DNA from: Spinacia oleracea | Taxonomy: Eukaryota; Streptophyta; Magnoliopsida; Caryophyllales; Amaranthaceae | Direction of reading: 5' to 3' | Assembly (NCBI RefSeq): GCF_020520425.1 | Contig: NC_079491.1 | Coordinates: 48,474,027-48,538,026, forward strand | Length of the DNA: 64,000 bases | In this document: one piece after another, positions 1 to 12,435 of the stretch | How the letters are laid out: the number at the start of each line of letters is the position of its first letter | Position numbering within the stretch: the stretch's first letter is position 1 | The notes under the pieces: generated by a model | Told to the model about the DNA's origin: nothing | What the model saw: the letters and a program-made list of their open reading frames with translations, nothing else | Database searches by the model: none | Made by a program: the position numbers and the translations under genes

Positions 1-2081
1 AATGATTAGTTTGTGATCCTGGTAAAGAAGATGGTGGATATCAGATCAATTATAAATTTATATGTTTATTTTTAACAGCTTCTCATTAGAAAGTACTCAT
101 TTGCTCTTGAATCTTGGGTTACAGTGACTATGAATGATTTCCTAGGTGAACTTTTTCTTTTGTTGTGTAGAGAGTTGGTGTAGACAAAACTCAATCTCAA
201 ATCTTATGTACACTTTCCAAAACTTTACCAAACAAAGCTAGTTGATTTATACATTGAGAAACTTGGTTAGGTGGTAATCTGCTCACTTCCGAATTTGATC
301 TTTCTGTAACGGGATATGCATTAATAGGGGTGAACAACTAACTATCTGGCACACATGAGAATTTAAAATTTCGTGGCATTGATTTTGAAACTAGATTGAG
401 GCGTTAATTTTAATTTTTTGTGTTCCAAGTCTTTGTTATAGTCAACTTACAAAAGGCAGCTCTGAGTCAGGCGCATGGGGCTAGTTAAGAGCTTATGACA
501 AGGGAATACTTTATTTTCCTATATTCACTTCAGCTGTAGATATAAAACTTGAATAGGTCCATTATTAAAGAGTTTATGTGAATGTTTCTTTTCTTGATTA
601 GTATTCTTCTGTGAAAAGCTGTGAGGCTCAAATTTCTACCAATGACCTATTTTAGAGTTTTGTTTGGCGTTAGTCCAGGAACTCTATTCTCTTGGAGCTC
701 TTCAATTTGGGACTCTGCATTTGGCTGGTTCTGGGACTTTTTTTTTTCTTTGGTCTCTAATTCTAGGAGCTCTTTTTGTAAGTACCCCATTATGGATAAG
801 CTTTTAATTTATGTTGGTTGAAGGGAAACTCCCTTTTCTTTATGGCGTGATCACGTTTATCAAGTCTTGCTTGTCTAGCCCTCCACTGTATCTGTTTTTT
901 TCTCCTTAGTCCTATAAATAATTACCATAGACAAATGGCACCGTGAGGTATTTGAGTCCTTGGTATACACTATACAGTCACTATGTTTAATATCAAGCTT
1001 CTGGTGGAAACAGCTCGGTGTAAGGTTGCATACCCTTGACCCCTCTTCTTCACCATAAGAAAATCGTAAAAGCCTCTTTAAAGGCATTCAGGTAATTTGA
1101 AGTTGATGTTAGCCCTTTAGATCAAGGGTGGAGCCTGGAGGAGGAGAAAAATTGTCTTGCGACATGGGATCTCCCCAAACAAGCTACATGCCCTTGGCAG
1201 AGGCGAGGAGGGAGAGGTTGCTTCGCTGAGTAGAAGTCTTCTTTTTTGGGAAAGTGGCATTGTGAAGTTAAGCTTAACTCCCTTCATGCACAGTGACAAT
1301 GGAAAAATTAATTGCTGGGATGTTTTGGGTGGGGATTCTCCTCCCTGTCGCTTTTCTTCTCTTCTTCCTTCACTTTTCCCAAGTCAACTCTTTATTTTCC
1401 TGCCTTGCTTCCCTTGTTCCTCCTAATTCACATTACCCAATAGTTTACAGTGAACAGGTAATTATTAATGCTCCACAGCACGTAGTCATTGTTGTAGTAC
1501 GGGCTTAGGTTTCTGTTAAATCCAGCTTGTATCTTTCCACCAATGATTAAACTTGAGGGATTAGCAGTTGCCACATTAAGAAACTTCAATAGGCCATTCC
1601 CGACATTGTCATCTTCTAAGGCTAGATTCAATTGTTTCGTCAGTAAAATGATTAACGAGAAACTTCATTTTCCTTCTCCATTGTCGTCTAAATCAATTTA
1701 CTGTAACTCAATTACTTCTTGTAACTTATATTCTGGCAATGAGATGTATTACCGAAAAAGTGATTATCTGTGAATCAGTTACCATTTCTTGTTAAAGACA
1801 ACAGATTATCCTACCTCTTGACTTATTTTTTTTCTTCTAATTATGTCATTGTTGCATTTCTAATCCTACAGTAAGTTCATGAGAGTTCTCTAGTGGTTGA
1901 ATCAGGAAAGTTATATGAATATTGACTTTAGATTCTCATGTGTGCCAGATTGCTATCGACATAAAATAGAAACAGTGTTATTTCTCATCTCTCTAAAGGC
2001 GTAAATAAATTTATTGAGTAGGTTTTACTTTGACAGTTATGTTTTTTAAGTGTCCACAGTTCACACTTTCAATTCTTGCAG
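1..2081. other. No gene resolved; probably upstream intron of the AlaX-like gene
   Basis: AT-rich sequence with no coding exon I can defend. It ends in a clean acceptor (TTCTTGCAG) at 2081 directly before a confident exon, so at least its right part is probably intron. Earlier AlaX exons (the N-terminal half of the protein) were looked for and not recognised; they may lie left of the window. Around 1005-1045 a short stretch (GGAAACAGC ... TAAGGTTGCATACCC) resembles a widespread plant SINE-like repeat, but it is too degraded to call. Confidence 0.4.
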
Positions 2082-4043
2082 GGTAACAGTCCTCGTATTG
2101 TGAAGATAGGTGAGCATTTTGGATGTCCTTGTGGTGGTACTCATGTTGCTGATATTTCAGAAATAAGGAGTATGAAGGTAAAGATATTGGTTCCATGCAT
2201 AAAAAGTTGTTGGCAAATGCTATTGGTAGTTATAATCGTCATTGTAGTTGTAAGTTGCAAAGCTCCGTAAACTATTAATAAGCTTCTGGAAGGCGACCCT
2301 TATCTTAAGGAAATGTAATTAATCTCGGGCATATTTTCATTTTTATCATCTGAATCTTTAAGAAAATAATAGTAGAAGATAAGACAGCTTTCCTTGTTAC
2401 CGTTCTTGAATTAATGAGTCACACAAGCTGCCTTCATACTTGTAGTTGGTGTTAAGTCATCTTGCAAGATAAATCCAAAAAGTAGTTCAAATGGACATGA
2501 GTTTTTTTAGTTTCTTCTCTTTGTTTTAGTGAGCTGTTAAGTCTCTAGCTTGCTTAGGACACACACTGTCACACAAGCTTTCAATCTCATGAAAAGAAGA
2601 TTTCAGAAACTTCTGTAGATAGGCGCCACACAATCCTTCAACATCACCCTTTTGTAGGCTCCAGTAGTGTTGGCCTCTTGCACAATGTTCACCGAGTTTA
2701 CAGCTATACTATTTGGGAAATAGTGCCGTTATTCAGATCTTATTTTTTAACTTACGATTAACATATAAAGGAGATTATGGAATGAGATTGGGAAATTGTA
2801 TTTTTTTACTTGAGCTAGGATTGAGGCTTAGTGTTATCTGAACTTAGATCTTGACACGTTGGCAAGGAGAAGCTATATTGACAAGTTGTGAGAATTGAGA
2901 TATGAAAGGGCCACATGAAATCAACGGAACTTCTATTTGGTGATTGAGCATAACTTGTTAGTCTGACTCTGATGAGTCAAAATCTTGTATGGCTGAAACC
3001 CCAATTATTTTGCTTCTTTACAGTATTTTGTGCTAGTTGTATTTTATTTTCCCTTTGTTTCCCCCCTTATATTATGCTGTACCAGCATTAGGTATTTTAT
3101 TATTTTACCCTAAGAAATGGAGACCTATTGGCTTGTTATAAAAAAAGGAAAAATTGATGGGAATAAGTCAACCTTTGGTCCGTTTATTAACAATATGTCT
3201 AACTTTTGATTATATCTGAACAAGTCAACCTTTAATACCCATCTATTTTAACAAGCTACTAAAACAAAGTATGGAAGTTGTTAACTTGTAAACCGTTTAG
3301 TTTAGTTGTCAACAGGCAACCTTTGACCTTTACTTCCCAAAAATGTCTACCTTGCATTAACTTGAGTTTAAAAGAAAAATCCTTCTCCTTCTCGTTCTCT
3401 GTCTCTCTCTCCTCCTCTTCCTCCCCAGTCCACCACCAGTCCAACCTTCTCGTTTTGATAGACAATTAGGGGAGTGAGAGAAAGGGAGGGGGGGAGGAAA
3501 TGGAAGGAAATTAGCCCTTGGTTGTTTTAGAAACAAATCTCCGAAATTGGAGAGAGTCGGAAGGTGAATTTATCAGTTGTTATTGGAAGAAAGTACTCAT
3601 CGAACTGCATGTTGCTGCTGTTGTTTTTTACAATCTATTGATATCACTAATAAAAACATATTATTTGTTCTTCTATGGGCTCAAATAATTTCCGTCTTTC
3701 TATGGCACTTGTTATGTCTTGTTGAAGACTTCTGCAATTCCCTCTCTTCTCCTCTATCAAAACAATGGAAAAGGTTTTGTCCTTTCCTCCTCTTCCTTGC
3801 CCTCCAATTTCTTCCTGAATTGTTATCCAATCATGCTGTAAAGGTTGAATTATTCTTTCTTGTTATGTTAATTGTAGACTGAAACGGCATCCATGTCGTG
3901 CTGCTGTTATATCTTTTTTAGTCTGTGCCGGTTACAAGTTATAACTATCAGTAGTTAACTTGTTTTGTTCGATTACGTTGCAGATATCAAAAATTCGATC
4001 AAAGAAGGGAGTGTCGAGAGTTTTCTATAACATTAGCGCTTGA
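2082..4043 (+). CDS. AlaX-type alanyl-tRNA editing protein, last two exons (5' part missing)
   Basis: Proteins of this family hydrolyse mischarged tRNA-Ala in trans, acting as free-standing copies of the editing domain of alanyl-tRNA synthetase. Exon 2082-2177 (32 codons, phase 0) encodes IVKIGEHFGCPCGGTHVADI, holding the zinc-binding C-x-G-G-T-H signature of the tRNA-synthetase second additional domain. The acceptor is TTCTTGCAG and the donor AAG/gtaaag. Exon 3984-4043, again phase 0 after ACGTTGCAG, encodes ISKIRSKKGVSRVFYNISA and the TGA stop; IRTKKG...VFYN-type endings are typical of plant AlaX C-termini. The intron (2178-3983, about 1.8 kb) has an oligopyrimidine stretch near 3380-3430 and no insertion I can delimit. 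The N-terminal half is not in the window or not recognised. The reading frame shows no damage here. Confidence 0.82.
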
Positions 4044-4985
4044 AATGGTGACGACTATACTCGTTACATTTGTAAAATTCGCAAATATGTGGAGTGTCAA
4101 TCTCTGTATAATGAAGTTTGATTATGACATTTATGGAATTAAAGAAGCATGCAGAAATATAAACTCTCTAGTAGCTACAACTTACTTCACTTTATACTGG
4201 TGCGCACGTGGATCTGCTGTGTTAAAACAGTCTCTCTCACAATCTTCACTCAATTGAACTAAGGGTGTTGACTTCACTTAGGGACGAGGGAAGATTTGAG
4301 ATATATTATACATTGAGTTTTCAGTTAGGTCACAAGACAACTCACTTGACATTGTAACTTTTTGTCAAGTGTTGTGCTCTAAATAACGTTAAATAAGAAG
4401 AAGAAAAAAAAAATCATACCAAGCATGACTTCACCTAGTGGTAAAAAATTTGCCTCATAACTCCACTAAGGGCTCTTTGGTGGCGATGATTTCCCTTAAA
4501 ATCTCCCCTCATTTCCAACGAGTCTGACTGAAAAAGCAATAATTTTTCTATTTATTGCCATGCAATGGGGAATCCATAAATGGAAGAATGGGGTGCGGAA
4601 ACAAGTCTAAATTCTTTTTTAATAAGAAACAAACAAACAAACTTGGGTTCAATTTGCTTAATATAACATTTTGGTCTAAATAAAATTAAAATATAAATCT
4701 TTTACTTTATTTGTGTTATGCACCCATTTATTAGTGTTTGGGTGACTTCGGCAATTATGTCTTAATCTATTGTGTTATTAATTCATACTTTTAGGTTAAC
4801 TTAAAAATTATCGTTATACACTTGTACGAAGTAAAACATTGTGTTATTAAAAAACAATTAATCTTTACAGAAAATTGTTAACCGGTTTTAATTTGATAGT
4901 TGAAGTACTAGCCTTTCTATGTAACATTTCGGATTGAAGTTATCCAAAAAATAGTAATTTCCTCTTTTAATATAAAAACGGATTT
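4044..4985. other. AlaX-like 3' UTR and intergenic AT-rich sequence
   Basis: The first few hundred bases after the TGA at 4041-4043 are probably 3' UTR; AATAA-containing stretches occur near 4380-4400. The rest is AT-rich with no credible ORF or RNA gene. Confidence 0.4.
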
Positions 4986-6120
4986 TCTATGAAATGCCGT
5001 GAGGTTTGACTTAATGCACTAAATACCCCTAAACTTTCCAGAATGCACCAAATACCCCTAAGATTTTTAAAAATAACACAAAATGCCCTTAATGAGCATT
5101 TTTCGTCCATTCCGTTAAGTCACCGTCAACATTAATTTTGTTTTGTTTTCCTTTCTCTTTTCCTTTTTTCTTTCTCTTATCCTTTTTTTTCTTTCTCTTT
5201 CATGTTCCTTTGTTCTGTCTTCTTCTCCTTCTCAGAGGGTCTGCAGTTTAATTTTTTTCTTGTTTTTTTTCTTTTTTCTTTCTCTTTCCTTTTCCTTTAT
5301 TCTTTTATTCTGCTTCCTTCTCCTTCTTTCCATGGAGCCTAAAAATTCAAACAAAAAATTTAAAAAAATGGGTGTTATCTCTCCTCCATGGTTGCGAATT
5401 AGGATTTTTTTGGTTGCGAATTGTTTGGAGTTTTTTTGTTGTGAATTATCTACAAATTAAGGGGTGTTAGTCTTCGATTTTTGTAGATGATATTTCTGGA
5501 TTTTAAGTGATTTTTTGGGTTGATTTTTTGGGTTTGTGGAAGAAAAAAAAATGAAGAGGAAGAGTTCGTTGTGAGCAGCCATTGAGGTCGTACATTTGGA
5601 TGAAGCATCGAGAGAGAGAAAGGAGCAGACGAGTGGTTGTGAGTTTTGTGACCCTTTGTGCAGCGAAGATCACCCCAAATCAAATTGCAGGCTCCACCAC
5701 CGTCGTCGCCCATATAGGACCTCTTTTGTTCTACCATCAACATCCTTTGATTCTCTCTCCTCCAAATTCAATTTGTTTAAGGTTGGAGATTTGTAATTTG
5801 AGTTGCTTGCTATAATTTGGGTTTGAAATAATCTGGATTTTCAATTATCTTGGTAATTTAATTTGTTTGGGGTTTGTAACAATCTAGGTTTTCTAGGCTA
5901 AGTTTGAGGTTCAGATATTTGCTTCTGGAGAGTGGAGTTTCGGCTGCAGGAAGTGGTTTAAAAAGAGGAGAGGAAAGAGAATGACAAGGCGAAAGAGAGA
6001 GATTGTAGAGATGATGATGGTGGAAGAAGAAGAAGAAGAAGAAGAAGAAGAAGAAGAAGATGATGATGATGGATGGCGTAAAGTTTATGTGAAGGTCGTC
6101 GACCTACGACGACTTCAAAA
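4986..6120. repeat. Low-complexity region: possible lone transposon terminus, TTTC-rich tract, GAA microsatellite
   Basis: 4986-5130 (ATGAAATGCC ... AAATACCCCTAA ... AAAATGCCCTTAA) has the look of a plant MULE or CACTA terminus, but I found no inverted partner. 5143-5335 is a TTTC/TTCTC-rich polypyrimidine tract that makes a spurious ORF. (GAA)n runs about 6022-6060 and passes into (GAT)n to 6072. No coding gene is supported. Confidence 0.4.
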
Positions 6121-6329
6121 ACCTTAGATATATGTGGACCGTTAGATTATGTTTATTAAATCGTAGCCATCCATCTAATAAATTATCTTAAGGCTTGTTT
6201 GTTTACAAAAAAAATAGGGAAGAATTAAATATATATATTTGTACCCTTTAAATCATTATAAATTGCACACTAGTCCCTCCCTTAAATATTTATTTAATCT
6301 ATATTTAATCCCAACATTATGGACAATCG

Positions 6330-6392
6330 TCATCGACCATCATCATCTTCTATCATCATCATCATCATCGACCATCATCATCTCCAATCATG
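6330..6392. repeat. ATC trinucleotide microsatellite
   Basis: Imperfect (ATC)n with CGACCATC interruptions in an AT-rich stretch without a gene. Confidence 0.8.
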
Positions 6393-6937
6393 ATTTCGAT
6401 CATCTTACCAAAAAAATGTCCAAGATATTATCCGTGATTATCTTCAAAAAGAATATTAAAATATATAATAAAATTGTCCATCATCTTCGGTAATCTTTAA
6501 AAAAAAATCCATATGTTTATTCATTCATCTTCTTCCTCCTCGACCATGTATCTATCATCTTCTTCCTCATTCACCATCTATTTAAATGTCAAAATAGCAC
6601 AAATAAGGCAAATTAATTATTCACACTAACAATTATATAATATCACATTATAATATCGGCATTTTAAGTGTCAATGAAAATTAGTTTATCATTATACATA
6701 AATTTAAATGTATTTTGGAGTTTATGCATTTTAAAAGCAATGTACACTATAAAATATAAATCATTTTAGCATAATATTAGATGTCGATTTTTAAAATTCT
6801 CCATTGATGTTGTTTGAAGCTTTGAATTCTTCCATTAACAATGTTTGAAGAACTCAACTGATTCGTGATGGAAAGAAAAAAGTAACCCTAAAAATAATTT
6901 AACTTTTTAATTAATTTAATTAAGATAAAAAATAATA

Positions 6938-7189
6938 CTTCTCCGTTCCGTAAATATCGCACCATTTGATTTTTACACTATTCATACTACCACTTTGGCT
7001 ATTTTTGTGATTCATATTTAAGAAAATTTTAGTCATTTGAGGTAATGTTAGATTCGTATCATTATATATTTCCTAAATATCAATTTTTTATAATTTTTAC
7101 TTACACACGATTTGAGATATTAAGGGTCAAAGTAATGTGTTAGAGGAGTAAAAGTCAACCACAGTGCGATACTTATAGAACGGATGAAG
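6938..7189. mobile_element. Stowaway-type MITE (Tc1/mariner)
   Basis: The termini are inverted: CTTCTCCGTTCCGTAAATAT at the left, and the reverse complement of the right end reads CTTCATCCGTTCTATAAGTA. Both continue into TCGCAC. TA dinucleotides flank at 6936-6937 and 7190-7191, as expected for Stowaway insertion. About 252 bp, non-coding; mobilised in trans by mariner-like transposases. Confidence 0.85.
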
Positions 7190-7379
7190 TATATCATTTA
7201 TTTTGGCAGATGACGTAATTATAATAAAAATGATATTTTATATATCATTTATTTTAATAAAAACATAACGTAAATTTTTAATGAATATTCTAATATATTC
7301 TAAAAAATGCTAACTTAATAAAAAAATGTTTTTTTTAAAGAAATAGTCTTTTTTTTTGGCAAGCAAGTAATAAAATCTA

Positions 7380-8516
7380 GGAAAATTTGTAATTATTAAT
7401 CCAACCTTTGCCCGATTTTCTTTAATTAATCCTACCTATGCAATATTTCTAAATAATCCAATCTTTATGACCCAACTACTATTATTAAGCCTAACAAGTT
7501 ACTAACCTGCTATAGGCGGTATTCACCCTTACGTGGCATATAACAATTATATTTTATTTTTTATTTTTTTCCCCTTATTTTCTTTAATTGCTATTTTAAT
7601 TTTCGTTCCTCTCTCCTCTTCGATTTTCTGCTTCATCTCTGCACTCCTCTCCATTATTTCTCTTCTACCTCTTTTCCACCATTGTCGATCCCTCATACCT
7701 CTCCATTCGAAGTTCATCAAAAATAATCAGCGATTGCTATGGCTGGGGTAAAGCAATTACCTGTTGGATCTCGATTTTCTTCAAATTCAAGGTTTTTTTC
7801 TTTCTAAATTTTCAACAAGACCACAATAACCAACATCCCACAACATAAAAAAAACTATATTATTGCAACAGTTCGGGTTTCTACGAACTGGCCATCAAGG
7901 AAGCCCAAAATTCAAAATTTATCAAAAAAAGGAACAAAAACGCTAAGGTTCGTAAGTTCACCTTTAATTGTACGATTTTGGAGACGAAATTTGAATGCGC
8001 GTGGACGAAGTCACCTATTTCCACAAGAAAATCGTTGATGATGTCATGAACTAGTACAATTGTAGTTGAAGCAGCAGTAATGGAGGAGAGAGGAATTGAA
8101 ACACAGTACAGAGAAGAGAAGGGTTAAGGGTTTTTTGAAAAAAAATGAAATCCTTGTTTAGGTGGCAAGTGATGATGACGTGTCCAATATTTTAGGATGG
8201 AAACCAAATTTAGGTTGTCAACGTATTTAACGTTGACTTTGTAGCAGGTAACCGGTCATCCAGGCTTAATAATAGTAGTTGGGTCATAAAGGTTGGATTA
8301 TTTAGAAATATCGCATAGGTAGGCTTAATTAATGAAAATAGGGCAAATGTTGGATTAATAATTACAAATTTTTCTTGACTTTGTATCAGGTAACCGGTCA
8401 TCCAGGCTTAATAATAGTAGTTGGGTCATAAAGGTTGAATTATTTAGAAATATCGCATAGGTAGGCTTAATTAAAGAAAACCGGGCAAAGGTTGGATTAA
8501 TAATTACAAATTTTCC
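7380..8516. mobile_element. Non-autonomous Mutator-like element with long TIRs and 9-bp TSD
   Basis: The element starts GGAAAATTTGTAATTATTAA and ends in its reverse complement. The TIRs stay similar for about 140 bp, through the segment reading CCAACTACTATTATTAAGCC. The flanking 9-mer TAAAATCTA is identical at 7371-7379 and 8517-8525, the target-duplication length of Mutator elements. The right TIR is present twice in tandem (142-bp period, GGTAACCGGTCATCC at 8247 and 8389). Internally, 7740-7793 reads like a short first exon (MAGVKQLPVGSRFSSNS followed by a GT), so gene-fragment capture is possible. There is no transposase. Confidence 0.85.
8247..8516. repeat. Tandemly duplicated right TIR of the MULE
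   Basis: Two copies of about 142 bp begin GGTAACCGGTCATCC at 8247 and 8389, differing at few positions. The outer copy forms the actual end of the element. Confidence 0.85.
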
Positions 8517-9094
8517 TAAAATCTATTGATCACCCAAACAAAATACAACCAAGCATCAAAATTACCCTAGGAAAGTAACAAAGAGAAAACCACAAAGGCT
8601 AAGAACACCTAGCCAAAACAGACCAAAGCCCTATAGGCTAAAAAACGAGTTTCAATCTCTAAGATTTGCTACCCTACTCTTGACTTCAAAGTGGATGGTT
8701 TGAACAGTGTGCTTGGTACTTGGAACCTTCATGTTCTAAACAGCAGAGTTTCTAGCTTTCTAGATATTGTAAACCAAGCTGGCAATAGCAGTGTGCATAA
8801 TGGTAGAGCTTTGCTTCTGCCATACCTTTGAATCCACTCCATAAGAGAGAAGATGGAGGTCCTACTGTGCTGAAACCCCAGGGATCATTTCAATCAGGGA
8901 TCATTTTCAACTTTTAACATTAAAGTACGTTCACTTGATAGACGTTTCTTAGTCAACGAACTGATCCTGACAGCCTATCTTGAATATATTGTTCAATTAA
9001 AAAATGAACTTTATTCATTTTTATAAATTGGTTAACCATAAGTGTTTTACTAAGTATTTAAACTCTAAAAACTAAAAAAACATTTAAAAGAACA

Positions 9095-12000
9095 TCATCG
9101 CGATTCTCCAACATGCTTGATTCCCATAGTAGCAGTATGCGAGTTGTGCTTTGCTTGCGGCAGATGTTTTGTCAACGGAACTGTGGAGTTATCGTCTCCA
9201 TTCTTGGTTATCTCGATTTCTTTTTTTTCAATGAATTCTCGTAGAAAGCGAAATCTACAAAATACATTGTAATACCCCGGAAATTCAAAGCTCGATTAAT
9301 TAAGTTTAATTATTTTTATTCGCTTAAAATTCGTTTTAAATCGTAATGTCACATTTTATTAACAAAAGTTTTATTTATAACTTTTAATATTACTTCATGA
9401 TTTATTATAAAATTTAATATCGTATTTTCGAGAATAATTACGTTTTAAATATTTCATAACTTATAAAAGATTTTAAAATAACGTTTTCGTTAACGATTTA
9501 TTCGGAAACTAAATTTAATTATTTGCACTTTATAAATATCATTTTTCAGAAATTAATTTAGTCAAAATTGTTATTTTAATTTTGGTTATTAGTAATTAAA
9601 TTCTGAAAATTAGCCCAAAAGTTACTAAACTACCCTTATTAGCACCTAAATGAAACAAAGTCAGCCTTCTCTTTTCTCTTCTTCTTCCTCACGTCACTTT
9701 GGCCATGGGAGTCAAAAGCTCCACTTTCTACTTGTCATCACCTCAAGGCAACTCAATCTACTTGTCACCACCATATTGCAATTCAAATCTTACTCATCAA
9801 ACCTACTTGAATATCTGGAAATCTAGAACTAGAATAGCTCATCTTATTCATCAATTTCCTTGATTCAATCTCTTCCACTTGTCAATACAATCAAGCTGAG
9901 TTGTTGCATCTATGGAGCTCCATAACAACTATAAATAGCTGTTCAATCACCCCCAAATGCAACCCAAATCAGATTAACAATTTCAATTTCAATTTTGATT
10001 TTTAAATTTCTAATTTGCCTCCTAAAACCACCACCGTGACTGCCGCCAGTCGCCACCACCACTGACCGCCTCCACCACAACCCCGACAACTCAGAACCAC
10101 CACCACCACCACCCTTCGCCGCCCCTTTCCTCGCGCCCAACCTCCCCTCGTCACACCCCCCTGCCTCTTCCTCCTTTCTCTTCGCCGCACTACCCACGAC
10201 CACCACCACCACCGATGTCCACCGTCACCACCTTATTCACCAACCTCCGCCTCAAAACCCCGGTGCTCCGCCCCTATATCCGCCCAAAACTACCACGAAA
10301 CTCTCTCACAAACCTCCCCTGCTCCTACCTTCTTTGCGCGACTCACCTCCTCCCCCTTCACTGCTCTGCCGCCGCCAAACACTCACCACCACCGTCGCGT
10401 TAGACCGCGCCGCCCAGCCAGCCACCTCCTTTCCTCTCTCCTCTTCCCTCCTCCTCGTCCGTTTCCTTCCCCCTCCCCTGTTTCGTGTTCTGCTCCCATA
10501 AAACCAAAACCAATTTTTGGTTTTTGGTTATATTATCCTTAAAACCCACAAATTATATTGGGCCATACTCATTTGGGCTTTTGGGTAAGAAACCAACTTG
10601 CTATTTCAGATTGTTCCAATTTATTAGTTCTCACGTTTTAATGAATTTCTATGATAAATATATTTACTAATAAATTGTTTAATATTTTTCAGGTTTAATT
10701 ATCGAATTTAATAAAATAAATTTCTAGCTTTACTTAACAAAAACCGAATTTATATACTATTTTTATGTAAATCGATTTATATAAATATAATTTGATTAAA
10801 ATTTCGTTTAATTCTATTTTCATTAAATTATGAAATTATATTTATTAAAAAAAACCATTATTTATAAAAATTATTATTAAGATGTTGATTTTAAATTATT
10901 TATCAATTTAGTGCTAATTCAATGATTTAATATTTTGAAAGAAATTGGAATCGGAGCTCAGAAAGAACGAACCAAGGACAAAGTTTAACGTAACGCGGAA
11001 TTAAGGTAACGGCTATTGCTAGTACCTGCAATTCCCTTATAAATGCGATTATGAAATTACAACGTTATGATTGATTTATTAAATAAATGTTTTGACATGT
11101 TTTATGAATTGCGGGAAACGAAATATGATTTTATTGAATTATTTATTATAATACGATTTGATGGAATTATTCCTTATATTATGATTGATTGAATGTTCTT
11201 ATAAAATAATGTTTATAAGAAACCATGACAGGAATGATGATTTATTTTGATCACATGATCTAAAGGAAATATGTTACTTCAACTGAAGTAAAAAGGCTAA
11301 AATGTAAAATTAAACGAAACATGATAAATGAAAGTGAAATACCTAGTCCGTTTGGCAGTATATGTTCACAGGTTACGATTCTCGGTCATGCATGTACCCA
11401 TGGGGCATCCGCCCATTGAGCCAAGGCTCTCATGTTTCCGGGACAAGGCCCCATGTTTATGGACAGCGGTCCATCGTGGAAGACGTTCCACCATGTCATA
11501 CTTGCCACGGCTAGCATGTGCACCCTAAAGTTATGAATGAATTAAATAAAGGACTTTATAAAATGTTTTACATTATTCTATTCCCCCTGTGTTATTAAAT
11601 AAAATGATTTGAAATGAATTTACGTTGCTAGAATAGTTCGTTACTGAGTCTTCGGCTTACCGTTTTTTTTTTCTGTTTTAGGTACTGCGGGGAACGATGG
11701 AGACGAGTAGTGGCGAAGAATTTCACTTGAATAATATTCACTTAGTCTATGCTTAATGTTTTAATAGTTAAATTAAAGACTCTTAGTAAGTTATGTACTT
11801 TTATTTCGGTAATATAAAAGATTATTATATAAACTTTTGGGATTTAATAGCTTATGATTGACGGTTGCCTCGTAATTCCCAAGAGGGAGTTACGGCAGGT
11901 AACGTCCCGACCAAATTAGGTTAATTCCGCTGCTAATTATGCCTTAATAATTAGATTAGAGGTCGGGGCGTTACATACATGTTTGACTTTCTGGTGGTCT

Positions 12001-12200
12001 CTAGACACTTTGGCTTAGGCAATAATCCATTATTATCAAAAAAAAGAGCTACTAATCCTTTAATAGAGAGGTCTACACCAAGTTCTCCAATAAACTTCCA
12101 AAGTCAATTGCTTCCTTTGCTTATTCAAGTGTAGCAAGTACACCTTTGCACTTTTCGAGCTTACTCCTCCATTGAGGCAGAAAATTAACAAACCCAGATT
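9095..12200 (-). pseudogene. Ty1-copia RNase H C-terminal remnant, split by a solo LTR
   Basis: On the minus strand, 12175-11976 and 9267-9095 together resemble the end of a copia polyprotein: DLSIKGLVALFFDNNGL, then KHVFCRFRFLREFI across the insertion site, then EITKNGDDNSTVPLTKHLPQ and AKHNSHTATMGIKHVGE before a TGA at 9097-9095. Known copia RNase H ends with the pattern LTKPLPQxKHxxHxxxMGxxYxxE. Stops and frameshifts occur in the upstream half. No LTRs of its own were identified. Confidence 0.7.
9268..11975. mobile_element. Solo LTR of a Ty3-gypsy element (Tekay/Del-like), 2.7 kb
   Basis: It begins TGTAATACCCCGGAAATTC and ends GGTCGGGGCGTTACA (TG...CA), with an exact 5-bp target duplication TACAT at 9263-9267 and 11976-11980. 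There is no internal region, so this is a solo LTR from LTR-LTR recombination. A TATAAATA box lies at about 9930-9937, followed by a C-rich, CCACC-repeat leader (10020-10480) that produces meaningless ORFs. The layout matches the LTR at 57040-60011 (TGTAATACC start, TATAAATAG, GC-rich island, TAATTCCGCTGC near the end), so the two are related families. Orientation follows the TATA box, left to right. Confidence 0.88.
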
Positions 12201-12309
12201 GTAAAGTTTTTTTTCCTTGATGATATCATCTTTGTTAGTTTGAATTATCGCCTAATTGATCAATTCAGCATCTTCACCATCGATAACTTTTATGTAAGCT
12301 CGTTTTACC

Positions 12310-12435
12310 GGAAATAGCACTTTGATTGTCTAACTAATTAATTTCATTGCTTAACTAATTAATTTCATTGCTTAATTAATTGTTTCGTTGTCTAACTAAT
12401 TAGTTAGAGTGCTTCTTAACTAATTAATTTCATTA
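12310..12435. repeat. Short tandem repeats of TAACTAATTAATTTCATTGC type
   Basis: Successive copies of an approximately 24-bp AT-rich unit (CTAACTAATTAATTTCATTG), with decay. The flanking 12440-12744 is non-coding and leads into the 3' side of the SRC2-like gene. Confidence 0.7.

Larger units (their letters stand above)
7349..8885 (-). mobile_element. 5'-truncated, decayed L1-type LINE tail, split by a MULE
   Basis: Read on the minus strand, 8870-8600 encodes the C-terminal end of a plant LINE ORF2 with stops: IASLVYNI, then KARNSAV, then NMKVPSTKHTVQTIHFEVKS, matching the conserved end after the zf-RVT domain. The 3' UTR runs leftward, is interrupted by the MULE at 7380-8516, and resumes at 7379 to finish in CTTGCC and a poly(A) tail (T-run 7349-7358 on the + strand). 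The second LINE in the window ends in the same way. The 5' boundary near 8885 is approximate and no LINE target duplication is evident. Confidence 0.72.

Noticed and set aside
1..2081. N-terminal exons of the AlaX-like protein
   Set aside because: No stretch with the expected conserved AlaX motifs and splice sites was found; probably left of the window.
4986..5130. Left TIR of a MULE or CACTA element
   Set aside because: Suggestive wording (AAATACCCCTAA) but no inverted partner or TSD found within the next several kb.
5143..5460. 105-aa ORF of Phe/Leu/Ser
   Set aside because: Translation of a TTTC-type polypyrimidine tract; not a membrane protein gene.
9943..10403. ORFs rich in Gly/Val/Arg (- strand) and Pro/Leu (+ strand)
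   Set aside because: By-products of CCACC repeats in the solo LTR leader.
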